DNA of 64,000 bases from Massariosphaeria phaeospora (Eukaryota > Ascomycota > Dothideomycetes > Pleosporales): the NCBI GenBank assembly GCA_011032825.1, contig JAADJZ010000009.1, forward strand, positions 744,001 to 808,000, read 5' to 3'. Shown one piece after another: positions 22,586 to 32,757 of this stretch (positions within the stretch are counted from its first letter, which is position 1; every line of letters begins with the position of its first letter). Made by a program: the position numbers and the translations under genes. The notes below the pieces were generated by a model. It ran no database searches, had not been told where the DNA came from, and saw only the letters and a program-made list of their open reading frames with translations.

Positions 22586-23962
22586 ATGGCTCACTCTCCG
22601 CTTCTGGACCCGCCAGCTGAGCTGCTCCACCACGCCCTCTCGTATTTTGACTCCGGCAACGAGATGGGGAGGGAAGCACTTTACAACCTCTGTCTTGCCT
22701 CGAGGATCCTTCGCGACATCGCCCAGCCGATACTCTTCAGTCATTTGGAAATATTCAAAATTGAGATTGAGAACAAACCAGACGCCATCCATTGTACGGA
22801 CGAACACGCCTTCAAGCGCCAGTTGGTGCTTTTTCTACGGACGGTTATTGAGCGTCCAGATCTCGCCACCAGGGTGTTAACAGTAAACCTCCTCTTCGGG
22901 CACAAGTTGACCAATCGCCTCAATGAATTCCTTCAGCCTGACGAGGATCGGGTCTTCTCTGAGGCAGCAGCTAAGAGTGTCCTAGATGCTTCGGCCTGGA
23001 ACACTCAATTCCCGAGCAGAGGTCTCTTGCCACTTCTGGCTTTGCTATTCCGCCGTCTACGAAACCTTCAGAACGTTGTGCTGCAAACAATAGATGACGT
23101 CTACGACCCAACCGTATCACTCCCCGTCACAGATGACCTGCAGCAGCTTCTACCATCGATAAAGAAACTCCACTTGGTTGGGTCGCCTGAAAGACCTACC
23201 GAAATTATCGAATGGCTCCCGTTCTTAGCGCTGGATACACTACGAACTCTTCACATCGATTTTAGTAGTTTTGGCGCATGGGATCGCCCGGTATACATCC
23301 ACAGGTAGCCCATTCCTTATACTTGGTCCGTCTCTCACCTTATCCTACGAGGTTGCTTCCCCATACTCGCTCCATCCCTATGGAAATTCTTGCGGAGTAT
23401 TCGTGGCCTAAGGGTCTTCGAGTATAAAAGCGAGGACGACAGACACGACGACAACACCCACTTTCTACCACAACAACTCAACGACATCTTGAGCTGTCAC
23501 GCCTCTTCTCTAGAGTACCTCAATGTTGGCATGCAGGCGTGTGAGTTTGACAGAGATTGGGAAACGGATACCAAGAGATGCCAGACCTGCCTTACCATCG
23601 GATCTCTTCAACACTTTAAGAGCTTGAAGCACATAAAGATTGATGCAGAGCGCTTGGTAGACATGTGCGATCTACCTCCAAGTATTCAGACAGTCATATT
23701 CGACGCGGACTTTGACTTCGGCAATAAGGAAATACATGCCAAGCTCCTCGATCAATTGTTATCTTTGAAGAAAAGTTTTCCCAATATAAGAGCAGTCTTT
23801 GTCTGCTGCGGTCACTCAGATGCATGGGTTGAGATAGGCAAGCAAGGAGGTGGAGAGGGCGACGAAGATCCCGGAGGATTTGAAATCACATTTCCCAGGG
23901 TAGACTACGATCTTTACTTAATGGTGAACAGGTATGACGAAGATGAAGAGGTATATCTATGA
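22586..23962 (+). pseudogene. F-box protein gene interrupted by one in-frame stop
   Basis: A single frame of 459 codons from the ATG at 22586 to TGA at 23960 is broken only by TAG at 23306-23308 (codon 241). The N terminus carries an F-box-like segment (LLDPPAELLHHALSYFD, then LYNLCLASRILRDIAQPILFSHLEIF). Leucine-rich segments follow on both sides of the stop: IKKLHLVGSPERPTEI and LDTLRTLHID before, SVSHLILRGC and IRGLRVFEYKSE after. Coding character is therefore preserved past the stop. TAG could arise from CAG by one C-to-T change in a CpA context. A weak intron (GTAGCC at 23305 to GAG before TATTCG at about 23391) would also restore the frame but would remove conserved-looking sequence. 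Alternatives are readthrough or a sequencing error. If functional it would act as an SCF substrate receptor. Confidence 0.75.
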
Positions 23963-25207
23963 ACATATGTTTCTATGTGCTCAGGCGGGGCTAACCAAAT
24001 TAGATCAAACGCATCTGTGCTATCAAAGACATACCGTGTGTTTGGAGTGACCTGTTGCAATAGGCCAACTCCATATCCCCCGTCAAATCATATCGCGAGA
24101 AGCACAAGCAGCGACGGTCTCTTCGCAAGTCGGAGACATAGAGCATTCATCTATTCACGGTTCATGTTTACCAGGCCCCAAAATCTTATGAGTACTTTGC
24201 AGGTTGAACATAGTGTGTCTGAAAAGACGTTATTTAGTGTGTGGGGTGGACTCATTCCGAATTATCTCTCAACAGTCAATTACACACAAGAACACAATGT
24301 CAAATAGTATGCACTACACTTCTATGAATTCACTCTTCACTACTCGAAGTTCAGTTCGGCTTCATCTGACCTCGACCCCATATTGCGGTACATCAACGTG
24401 GCCCATCACTTGAGCTTCGTATGCTCCTACCGTCCCCCCTATCATCACCACAAGATAACGCCGTTAGTCTTTCAAATTTGCCCCGAAATGTCTTGTGAGA
24501 AACCGATGAAGCGTGTAGAGCCTTCATGCCTTGACGAAGAGATTCCATACTAAGTACGTTGATTGATCATGTTCTACTTACAAGGTAAGCTGTCCATCGC
24601 ACTGCGCTCGTTTCGTGATCGATAGGCCGGTCATCTTTGAGTGGGGTTGCTCGAATCTTACTGAGGCCCTTCAGACGCCTCTCTACGCTTCTTCATTTTA
24701 CAGCTGGATGGCTGAGCAGACGAAAACAGACCAAGTTCCAGAGCGTGCGCGCTAGTAGTTGAGAATTATGCTCCCCAGATTATACGGTACACGTCGTCGA
24801 CCTCAGACGCGCGAAAGGGCGGGCGGAGACATCAGAGATCCATGTTCAACGACAGATGTTGCGACATCCGTACTCATACAATGAGTGGCATGTCTTCGAT
24901 AGGAAGGTCTGATCTGGGTTACATGTGAACGGAAAATGAAAGTGTCAAAGCGAACTGGAATGAAATGGGGAGGTTGCAGCAACGGCAAATAGTGCTCGTG
25001 AAAAGAGTCCGATCAAGTTTCACGCATTGAAGGCATTGAGGATAGAAGTATTCATTTCATTGAGGGGTACTGTTACAAATTCCACACTGAGAATCTGGCC
25101 GTAAAGGCTAATCGTGCCTCAGACCGTTCCATTGCGAGGGGGGGCCTCAATCTATGCTATCAAGATGGAAATCCTGAACTCCTCATCGAAAGCGTCAAAG
25201 GAAATAT
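23963..25207. other. Intergenic region
   Basis: About 1.2 kb with no recognised gene, RNA or repeat; only short overlapping frames. Confidence 0.5.
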
Positions 25208-25860
25208 TTAGTCGAAGGGGTTGGTGCGGGTTCCCCAGTAGGTGAGGAACATGGACAGACCGACGGTCTCGAGGACACGAGCGAAGGCACCGACGGCGAT
25301 AGTATCAACGGGGCGCTTCTCGGTGAGGACCTGGGAGATGATCTGTTTCTAGTTAGAAAAACAATACCTGAAAAATGCGGGGGCGGGACGATGACGTACC
25401 GATGGAGCAGAGCTGGCGAAGAAGATCAACGAGCCGAGGTAAGCAGCGCCCTTGTAGGTGAGAGTTCCGGTAGCGTTGATGAGAGCACCGACACCGTATG
25501 TTTGAAGAGCAGAGCCGACGAGCGAGCTACCCCACGAGGCAGCGGCGGTGGCAGCCTCCTTGGACTTGAAGAACTCCTCCTTGGAGTTGGCCTGCTGGGC
25601 GCGGCGGTAGGTGTCACCGAAGACGGGGCCGAGGATGGCGAGCGAGACAGCGTGATTGAACGCCGTGCCGAGGGCGATGGCCGAAGGCTTAACGGGAGGG
25701 AGGTCTATGTGGAGAGCGCGTTAGTGATGATTCTCCGACTCAATGTTGCAGCTGGAGCCAGAGGGGGACAGTTTGCATGCCCGATCGGCGATCGCAGCTC
25801 CTCGCAGTCCCATCGGAGGCAGGATACAGAGGTTGGTGACGTACAGTGTAGGGAGGCCAT
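25208..25860 (-). CDS. DUF1761-like small membrane protein
   Basis: Three exons on the minus strand: 25860-25845 (16 bases), 25704-25400 and 25342-25208, encoding 151 residues with consistent phases. The short first exon gives MASLH; the protein continues YLPPVKPSAIALGTAFNHAV, a charged stretch GDTYRRAQQANSKEEFFKSK, and three further hydrophobic segments (SWGSSLVGSALQTYGVGALI, YLGSLIFFASSAPS, VGAFARVLETVGLSMFLTYW), ending GTRTNPFD. About four membrane helices. The match is to a conserved fungal family that I place in DUF1761; function unknown. Codon usage is strongly C-ending, as in highly expressed fungal genes. The gene is divergent from the A/B-barrel gene at 26525 and a perfect TGACGTCA palindrome lies 131 bases upstream of its ATG. 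Confidence 0.85.
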
Positions 25861-26524
25861 TGCGATTGATGGTAGAAAGGCGGGTTTGATGATGGGAGTT
25901 GAGTTGGATTGTGTTGATCGGATGGGGTTGATGCGGAGGTGAGGGTCGGCAGCGACGACTGCGGAAGCTTTTGTACCCCGGCCCGCTAAGTGACGTCACG
26001 GCGACGAGCGGTCAAAGCCTGGGCCAATCATGCAGCCGCCGCGCCAGAAACCTGCAAATCTCAAGCTACGACGCCCTCGATGGGGCCACGCAGCTCGCAC
26101 TGGCCTCAACTCTTGAGCCGTATGCATCTTTCCGCCATGATGAAATCCAGTGCGCTACCGCGCATCGGGATGGCTCTCTGCGTGGCGTTGCCGTTCGACC
26201 TCAAGTTCGCGGGCACGTCATCTCGGTCTCGACCCCGGGATCCGTGCGAGAGTGGCCATCATGGCCAAAGCTCCTTTTTATTGTGCGGAGCAACTCCCTC
26301 GGCGGCGATCTGGGCGCGCTCGTTCGGGCTAGTCGCAGTTCTTGTGTACACATTATCTATCGGCTTCCAGGCGGATGCGGGCCGCCATCGTCTTTTGCTA
26401 CGTTGTCGCATCCAAAACCTGGGGTTGTTAGATACATGTTAGTGTGTACTTTTTCCCAGGGCTTAGCTTGAACTCGGCATATTACCTAGCTGTCCCCCAT
26501 CCCCTTCTTGCACCACGCGCCGCA
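25861..26524. other. Divergent promoter region
   Basis: Separates the divergent DUF1761-like and A/B-barrel genes. Contains a CRE palindrome at 25991-25998. Two overlapping plus-strand frames of 150-166 codons show no domain and are treated as chance. Confidence 0.5.
25991..25998. promoter_or_regulatory. CRE-type TGACGTCA palindrome
   Basis: Perfect 8-bp palindrome recognised by ATF/CREB-family bZIP factors in fungi. Its position 131 bases upstream of the DUF1761-like start suggests control of that gene. No binding evidence. Confidence 0.5.
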
Positions 26525-27132
26525 ATGATCATACCAAAGAGAGGCGTAGGCCTCCTGACCCTCTTACTGCTACTCGTCGGCTTAGCGACCGTTATCAGAA
26601 CGGTCCCTCAGCTGAACCCCCTTGTTTGGATGACGGCGCCCTTGATGTCGGCGCCCCAAAGCGGAGCGCCATTCATCACGCACGTCGTCCTATTCCAGTT
26701 CAAGCACGGGATGAAGCCAATCACGATTAAACAGGTAGGACTGTATTCGCGATATTTCTTGAGACCAATTTCTTACACATGGTAGACCACTTCGAAGATG
26801 CTTGCTCTGAAAAAGTCGTGTATCCACCCAAACACAGGTTCCACCTACATTGTATCGATATCTGGAGGAAAAGACATCTCGATTGAAAAATCGCAGGTAT
26901 GTATTTCCCGTGGCTACGATGTGCCCTTCGGTTTCTGTATTCGGACTGACCAATATATCCACAGCGCGCCATGACCCACGCTTTCCTTGTCCAATTCCGC
27001 TCCAGGGAAGACAGGGACTACTACGTCAACGAAGATCCTGTTCACAAGGCTTTCAAGGAAGATGCAGTTTCTGTATTGCAACAGACGCAGGTCGTCGACT
27101 TCCAGGATGGGGTCTTCATAGCTGAAGACTAA
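26525..27132 (+). CDS. Stress-responsive A/B-barrel (Dabb) domain protein with N-terminal membrane segment
   Basis: Three exons, 26525-26734, 26786-26896 and 26965-27132, all joined in phase 0, give 162 residues. The N terminus is MIIPKRGVGLL followed by a hydrophobic run to about residue 24, a signal peptide or membrane anchor. The Dabb domain starts at HVVLFQFKHG near residue 59 and continues through KMLALKKSCIHP, SGGKDISIEKSQ and THAFLVQFRSREDRDYYVNE to the C terminus. Dabb proteins are dimeric alpha-beta barrels; some are induced by stress and a few are enzymes, but no catalytic role can be assigned. The gene shares its upstream region with the divergent DUF1761-like gene. Confidence 0.88.
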
Positions 27133-27666
27133 AGCATTGGACTATTCGTTTGTTACTATTTGCGGCCAAACTGTATATATGAGCGCGTAGAAACATGTAT
27201 GGAGAACACCGGTAACGATTCATATCAAACGACGTATTCAAGCATCGAGGCAAACAAATCCTGCCTCGTTCAGCATTGGGACCGAAGTATGATTGTTGAA
27301 ATGCAAGTTTGCGACCTCTGTCTTCATCGGCAGTGAGAAAGGCACACTCCCGTCGTACCGCCGTAGTATTTTAAAATACCAATATGCTAGCTTCACAGTG
27401 TACCTAATCCTACTGTATTATGTGAATGTATGCGATTATGCTTGCCCCACTTGTGGGTCCGTCCATGATGAACGCCTGAGGCGCAAACCTGTGGGGTTCT
27501 TCGGCACACACACAATGACACACCAATCAAAATTCGAGTCCCCACACCTTTGCCACCCCACCTTACTTTCCGATCGCAGCCTGTCAGACTCACAGCCTTA
27601 CTTTGCCTGCTTGATTCCTTCTATATAGTGTTTATTATGAAGAAATTTGCCATATCCAGTACAAAA
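27133..27666. other. Intergenic region upstream of tRNA-Asn
   Basis: No gene recognised. AT-rich sequence directly precedes the tRNA. Confidence 0.5.
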
Positions 27667-27755
27667 TCCTCCGTGGCGCAATTGGCTAGCGCGTCTGACT
27701 GTTAAGCTTCGGCAAGGCGATCAGGAGGTTCGTGGTTCGAGCCCACGCGGGGGAG
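27667..27755 (+). tRNA. tRNA-Asn (GUU anticodon) with intron
   Basis: Acceptor stem TCCTCCG pairs with CGGGGGA; the D arm is GCGC...GCGC; the anticodon stem TCTGA pairs with TCAGG (one G-U pair); the loop is CTGTTAA with anticodon GTT at 27701-27703. The T arm is CGTGG-TTCGAGC-CCACG. An intron of about 15 bases (about 27705-27719) sits after position 37, the canonical place for nuclear tRNA introns. The downstream T run (TTTTCTTTTT) suits polymerase III termination. Confidence 0.95.
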
Positions 27756-28576
27756 GATTTTCTTTTTGGCAGATTTTTTTTCGATAGATTGGTTAATGTG
27801 GCATGAAAGAGGCTGGATGGTCTTATCTTTTTGCTACTAGATAGTTCACACGTTCTTGTGGCGCTCAACTTTGGACTGAGATGGTGATGCGCTTCATCAT
27901 CACTCGCAAAAGAATAAATGATACGTTAACTAGTCTGAGGCTCTCACTTTATTAAACATGCCTGTTGTGAACAGAGTTTTGACTTATATCTATATTGTAA
28001 CTTGTCTCGGAGCTCTCCACTGGTTGAAGCATATGCTGGTCCCTTGTAGTATCTATCATCCTCTTTTATCGTCGCCAGCAGTCAACGAGAGTAATCGAGA
28101 TTTGATTCCGCTTTATAGTCATGCATAAGACGAAGCAGTCACCGTGGTGCCATAAAGTGAAACGTATAGTGATTTTTTGGCAGCACACGGTCCGACATGC
28201 CGATTCTTCGTCCGAGACATTCGAGAGAACACATCAGCTACCATTGTAGGAGTTTTAGATAATGTCGACCAGAACAACCACTCGTCCATATATAGGTTGT
28301 CAGGCTGATTTGGTATTGCTGGACCATATCATGGCATTTGCGAGGGTTTGAAGAGAGTAAAGTGAGCATATTCAGTAGGGATTCTAGGATGTGGGGGAAA
28401 ATGCACTCGTATACGCAAGCTCGGAATGCTTTCCGCATGTGTGTACATAATCCCGCTTTCGTGAGTATGATGGCAAAAGCGTCCAGCTGCTTCCCATGAT
28501 GTTGGATGAATAGTAGTTTGTTTAAAAGGTCCAGAATGTGAAAATCTTGCGCGCAGAAATCAGTTCCGGGAGCATA
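27756..28576. other. AT-rich intergenic region left of the transposon
   Basis: No gene recognised. A minus-strand frame of 143 codons crosses the left end of the transposon, so it cannot be a native gene. Confidence 0.5.
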
Positions 28577-28620
28577 CAGTGCCCGTGCACCTCGTGCACG
28601 GTTTCGGGTCGTGCACGATT
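28577..28620 (+). repeat. Left terminal inverted repeat of the pogo element
   Basis: 44 bases identical to the reverse complement of 30669-30712. Contains CCGTGCAC-CTC-GTGCACGG, a nested palindrome, and a third GTGCAC. Confidence 0.95.
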
Positions 28621-28730
28621 TTCGAAAATAATAGCTATTCTGGATATGAGGCTCTAGAGCCACGTACAAATAATATTATCGCAAAGATTTTTTAGTGGAG
28701 TACTCTATAGATCTCTGCAATAAAATGACT

Positions 28731-30614
28731 CTATATATACCTAGCTGGCCGAGTGATTTTGCGCCCGCGAGAGTTGACAGTAGGCGCTGCAGCTGGCGCA
28801 GCCACATCAGACGACTTACTATTTCCAGCACCTCCAGCACGACGCGCACGCTTTTTCTGCTTAATAGAAGGCTTTGAAGCTACCTTCTTGCCTCTTTGGG
28901 ATAATTGTAGAGCTTTTTGAGCGTCTCTCTCCTCCTTTTGGCGCTGTTTTTCTTGTGCGCGCGCAGCTGCCTGTTCAGCTTTCTTAGCCTTCTCTCTCTC
29001 TTGCACTAACTTGGCTGCCTCTCGCGCTACACGCTTCTCCTCTGCAAGCTTCTCCTTGAGTAGCTTATTATTGTTTTGAAGCTCTTTTTTATTAGCTTTT
29101 GCAAGCTCTTCTTCATGTGCAAGGCGTTGAAAAATCTCATATCGTTTCTCTGCTTCTCTCTTAGCACGAGGTGACCAGAAAACAGCACCTCCATGATACT
29201 CCTGATGCTGCTGTAGAGGTAGAGCTTTACGCTTTGTAGAGCGCTGCTTCTTCTTCTGTAGAGCTTCTTTTATAGCAGCCATCTCATGGTGTAGAAGCTC
29301 GTTCTGAGCTACAAGGTGGTGGAGAGTTCTCATTACTTTGCGCGTCTCCCTGGAGTGCGTATCCTCCGCAGATCTATTAATCAACGTCTCTATTTTCTGC
29401 CAATCGCCTCCTGAGTAGACTGAGGTAGATGATTCTGACGATCTTGAGCTGTTTGGTGTTGATGGCCTGAACCTATCGAGTATCCTGTCTGGATTGAGTG
29501 GCGATATGCCAGTGGCTTCAAACGAGCTGAGTATCAGCTTCTCGTTGAATGTAGAGCTCCAGGCGCCCCAGAATAATGAGAAGAAGTAGCTCTTATTGAT
29601 TGGAATCCATCCAAGCGATGTATGGAGGTGTTTTGTGAGCTCTTGACTATAGTTGGATGCTAGTGGACTAAAGCATCCAACATCTAGTGGTTGCAGCGTA
29701 TGAGTTGAATGCGGAGGAAATATACAGAGTAGTATCCTATTCTCATCGCAGAAGTTGATAAAATCGATCGTTACATGGCTGCCGTGCCCGTCAATAATGA
29801 GTAATCGCCATCTCCGCCGTGCTTTCTGCTTTGTATAGCGATTGAAAACTTGTTCTAGCCACGCAAGGCCTATCTCATTGTTTGTCCAGCCTGATGGAGA
29901 AGTCGTGAAATGTACTGTATGGATGCTAGGCTCGATATCCTCAACCCAGCCAGCTTGTACGTCTCCTTTGGCAGCTGGATAGATGATGGCTGGCGGCAGC
30001 GCGGTGCCATCAGCGCAAATTGACGCCAATAGCGTTATCCACTCACGAGAGCCATCTTGGAGAGCTGAGTTTACACGCTTACGTGTATAAGCCTCTTTGC
30101 TAAAGATTCTTTTTAACTTTGCAAGCACTCCAATTGCGAAGCCTTTTTCATCCATATTGTAGGTATCCTGAGGCTAGATATCGTACTGAGTGACTTTCTC
30201 TTGGAGTAGTTGAAAATACAAGCTGTATTTCTCAGAGGAATCAGCGTTGTGGCGTACAGAATCCATGGCAGGTGCCCAGCGAGATGTTAAGTCATCCTTA
30301 TTGCGCTCTAGAAAGCGCGTAACCTAGCTCTCAGAGACGTCCTGTTTTGCTAGCTTGGAGGCGTATAATTGTATCATTGCTCTTGTAGGTGGTAGGCGTC
30401 TCTCTGTAAGGCTTTTGATATATTTGACAAGCTCAGCTTCGTGCTGTACGTTGAGTGCGCGCATGTTGTTGTACGCGTCGTCGCGTGGGCGCGTAATCAG
30501 GCGATGGCGGCGCGACAACGTTGTGCGATTAACACCATATTTATCAGCAATTTTTTTATATACAAGTTTTTCTCCTGGTTTCAGCGCGTCGATAGCTGCA
30601 AGCGCTTTATCCAT
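28731..30614 (-). pseudogene. Pogo-family transposase with two in-frame TAG stops
   Basis: One frame of 628 codons, broken by TAG at 30326-30324 (codon 97) and 30176-30174 (codon 147). The N terminus has a psq/CENP-B-like helix-turn-helix (KIADKYGVNRTTLSRRHR), then a Tc5-type second DNA-binding segment. The DDE core is clear: D in YNMDEKGF, D in LLIIDGHGSH, and D in LQPLDVG, the last two separated by 35 residues, as in Fot1-like enzymes. The C terminus is a long K/E/A/Q coiled coil followed by a basic tail. Both stops fit single CpA-to-TpA changes, one on each strand, as expected of repeat-induced point mutation. As it stands it should not yield a full transposase. Confidence 0.92.
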
Positions 30615-30668
30615 AGCTATTGTGGTTGTTGAATTATAGTAAGGTAAAGTTTAGGTGTTGGTTTTGAG

Positions 30669-30712
30669 AATCGTGCACGACCCGAAACCGTGCACGAGGT
30701 GCACGGGCACTG
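30669..30712 (-). repeat. Right terminal inverted repeat of the pogo element
   Basis: Exact 44-base inverted copy of 28577-28620; followed by the TA duplication at 30713-30714. Confidence 0.95.
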
Positions 30713-31938
30713 TAGGTGTTTCTTAGAAATTTTTAGATGCAATGAGCGTCTGTGGTGTCGGCAGTCTACATAACTTTATCGATTCAGCACTTTCGCATAG
30801 TGTGCTGTTCAATCGGACTGAGGAGTCGTCGAGTGTTCGGATCTGGCAGAACGTTCCACACATAATCTTGCCTGGTGTCTCATTTTTTTACGTAGCGCCA
30901 TCGGTGTTCGCCAGTTTGTATTTGTTTTTGATTCTTTGTGAGCACATAATTTAGGACCTGTGAATATTGATTCGATAAAGCTGTTTTCTTGATGCCACGC
31001 GTTTTGGAACTCATCAGAACGCCAGACTTAGGATCTAGGGTTCAGACCGTTAACCAGGCGGAGTGAGGCAGCTGAACCATATTGAAAGCAGTCGAGCATT
31101 TGTGCCTGGGCGGGTAGCTTTTAGTGCCACAGTCAACATTTTGACCTCTTTTGGTAGCCAGAGCTGGAACACGAGGACTGAGGAGCGCAATCGTAGTGAC
31201 GTATTTCAGCGAGTCGAGGAGCAAGCAGCATGGATGTGTACAGCATCGCTTTCGGAGACGACACATACTCAAAGTCTTCGCTGTTTTTCCCATTCCTAAG
31301 AAGAAGAGTGTATCTTTTCGCTTCGGAATTCGGGCTGGAGGTGTTGAGAAGTAAGGAGTAAGGTACGCGGAACGTAGAGGTCGGTCTTATAAATTTCTGA
31401 TGTGGTAGTCTCGTTACCAAACCCATGAGCGTGCACCTCTACCATTTTTGCTCCGATGGAGACATTATGAAATCCGGCCTCGGGGAAGCCAAAACACATG
31501 TTCTGCTGCGTGATGTTGTTCTTGTTGGACCTCGATTACATGACCGTTAGAAATGATCATTTTAAAATCATGTTTGGGAGGTTGAGGAGTGAGAACGCAA
31601 AGGCCTGGACAAAGGGCTTGTATAGGCGCTCGGAGTAGGGTCGAGTCGATAGGAGGGTTTGGTGTCTGCGCTTTAGTCGTTACATTCATTGGAAGGATAC
31701 GTACCCTTCCTGTAGGGGTAGCTTCTCAGTAACTGTGTAGTTAATTCACTGGGAAATTGGCAACAAGACATTGTCAAAGGCTCTCGATTGCATGGAACAT
31801 AACCCAGAGCACACATTGACTACGTAGTACTTCTAGCGACTGAAGTACCAGCGCTTTTGATCGCAACGCCCTAACGCCGAACGAGCAAACGGGAATCCTG
31901 CGTAGCACATAGCGGAACTTGTGACACCGTGCTCATCA
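30713..31938. other. Intergenic region right of the transposon
   Basis: About 1.2 kb. Several short minus-strand frames between 31133 and 31689 do not join through convincing splice sites. No repeat recognised. Confidence 0.45.
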
Positions 31939-32757
31939 TCAAGCCTTGTCGTCCACTTCGGCGGCAGTATCCGCGACTTCGCTAGCAGTGTTCGCAATCT
32001 CGACGTCCTCCTTTTCCTTGACAGACTCGGCAGAGGGAACATCGCCGCTCTTGTCCTCGCCTACGAGCTTCTTGACCACCTCGAGGGTAGCAGCGGGACC
32101 GCCGGGCTCAGCCGCAAGGACCTTGCCTGCCTTGTCGACGACGAACACACCGCGGGTGGTCTTCTTCGCCGCCTTCTCGAAGCCAATGGCCGAAATGAGG
32201 GATCGGGAGGGATCGCAGAGGAGCATGTACGGGAGTTCCTTTTTGGTCTTGAACGTGGTGTTTGCCTTGGGAGTGTCGTTCGAGAGGCCGTAGATGCTCA
32301 GTCCGGTAGCCGTGAGAGGCTCGTAGGAGTCGCGGAAGAGGCATACTTGGGTGCTACCTGGTGGGGTTTGTCAGCGCACGCACTGTCAGAGCACTGGTCC
32401 AGAAGCGGGTCGCATACAGCCCGGGGTAGACGCCTTCGGGTAGGTGAACAGCACAACGCCTTCCTTGCTCTCCTCGACGAGCTTTGCAAGAGTGATCTTG
32501 GACCCGTCGTGTGTTTCGATCTCACCGCCGAAGCCCTCGAGGTCGATCGTGTCGCCGACCTGGGGGCTCCCGGCGGGCGTCGCAGCTGTCGCTTCGCTGA
32601 CTGCACCTACAACGGCGTCCTTGGCCGCTTCGGCTGTCTCGACTACGGCAGCTTTCGCTTTGCCTGCCGCTGACTTCTCGGCCTTGGGCGCTGCCTTCTT
32701 TTTGGCTGGGCGCACTGGCGCAGGGGGAGGGGTTTTGCGCTTTCGGAGCTCTACCAT
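31939..32757 (-). CDS. BCP/PrxQ-type peroxiredoxin, Dot5-like, probably nuclear
   Basis: Two exons, 32757-32418 and 32357-31939, encode 252 residues. Residues 1-65 are rich in Lys, Ala and Pro (KRKTPPPAPVRPAKKKAA), resembling a nuclear-targeting tail. The peroxiredoxin core begins near residue 66 (VGDTIDLEGFGGEI). The active site is YPKASTPGC with peroxidatic Cys114; the resolving Cys119 lies five residues on (CSTQVC), the atypical two-Cys arrangement of the BCP group. The conserved core continues FRDSYEPL, YGLSNDTPKANTTFKTKKEL, LLCDPSRSLISAIGF and TRGVFVVDKAGKV. A C-terminal tail of about 45 acidic residues is extra. The enzyme reduces hydroperoxides using thioredoxin; yeast Dot5 is nuclear and linked to telomeric silencing. 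The intron splits the codon of the peroxidatic Cys. Confidence 0.93.

Larger units (their letters stand above)
28577..30712 (-). mobile_element. Fot1/pogo-type (Tc1-mariner) DNA transposon
   Basis: A 2136-bp element bounded by perfectly matching 44-bp terminal inverted repeats (28577-28620 and 30669-30712) that begin CAGTGCCCGTGCACC, and flanked by TA on both sides (28575-28576 and 30713-30714), the target duplication of this superfamily. It encodes one transposase on the minus strand, now interrupted by two stops. Each inverted repeat holds three GTGCAC palindromes. The perfect terminal match suggests a fairly recent insertion or little decay at the ends. Confidence 0.95.

Noticed and set aside
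25971..26471. 166-codon plus-strand frame in the divergent promoter
   Set aside because: A second frame of 150 codons overlaps it on the same strand; no domain, composition typical of GC-rich non-coding DNA.
28238..28669. 143-codon minus-strand frame
   Set aside because: Crosses the transposon boundary at 28577, so it cannot be a native gene, and has no domain.
31133..31689. Possible multi-exon minus-strand gene
   Set aside because: Three frames could be chained, but I found no consistent donor/acceptor phases and only a weak BTB-like phrase.
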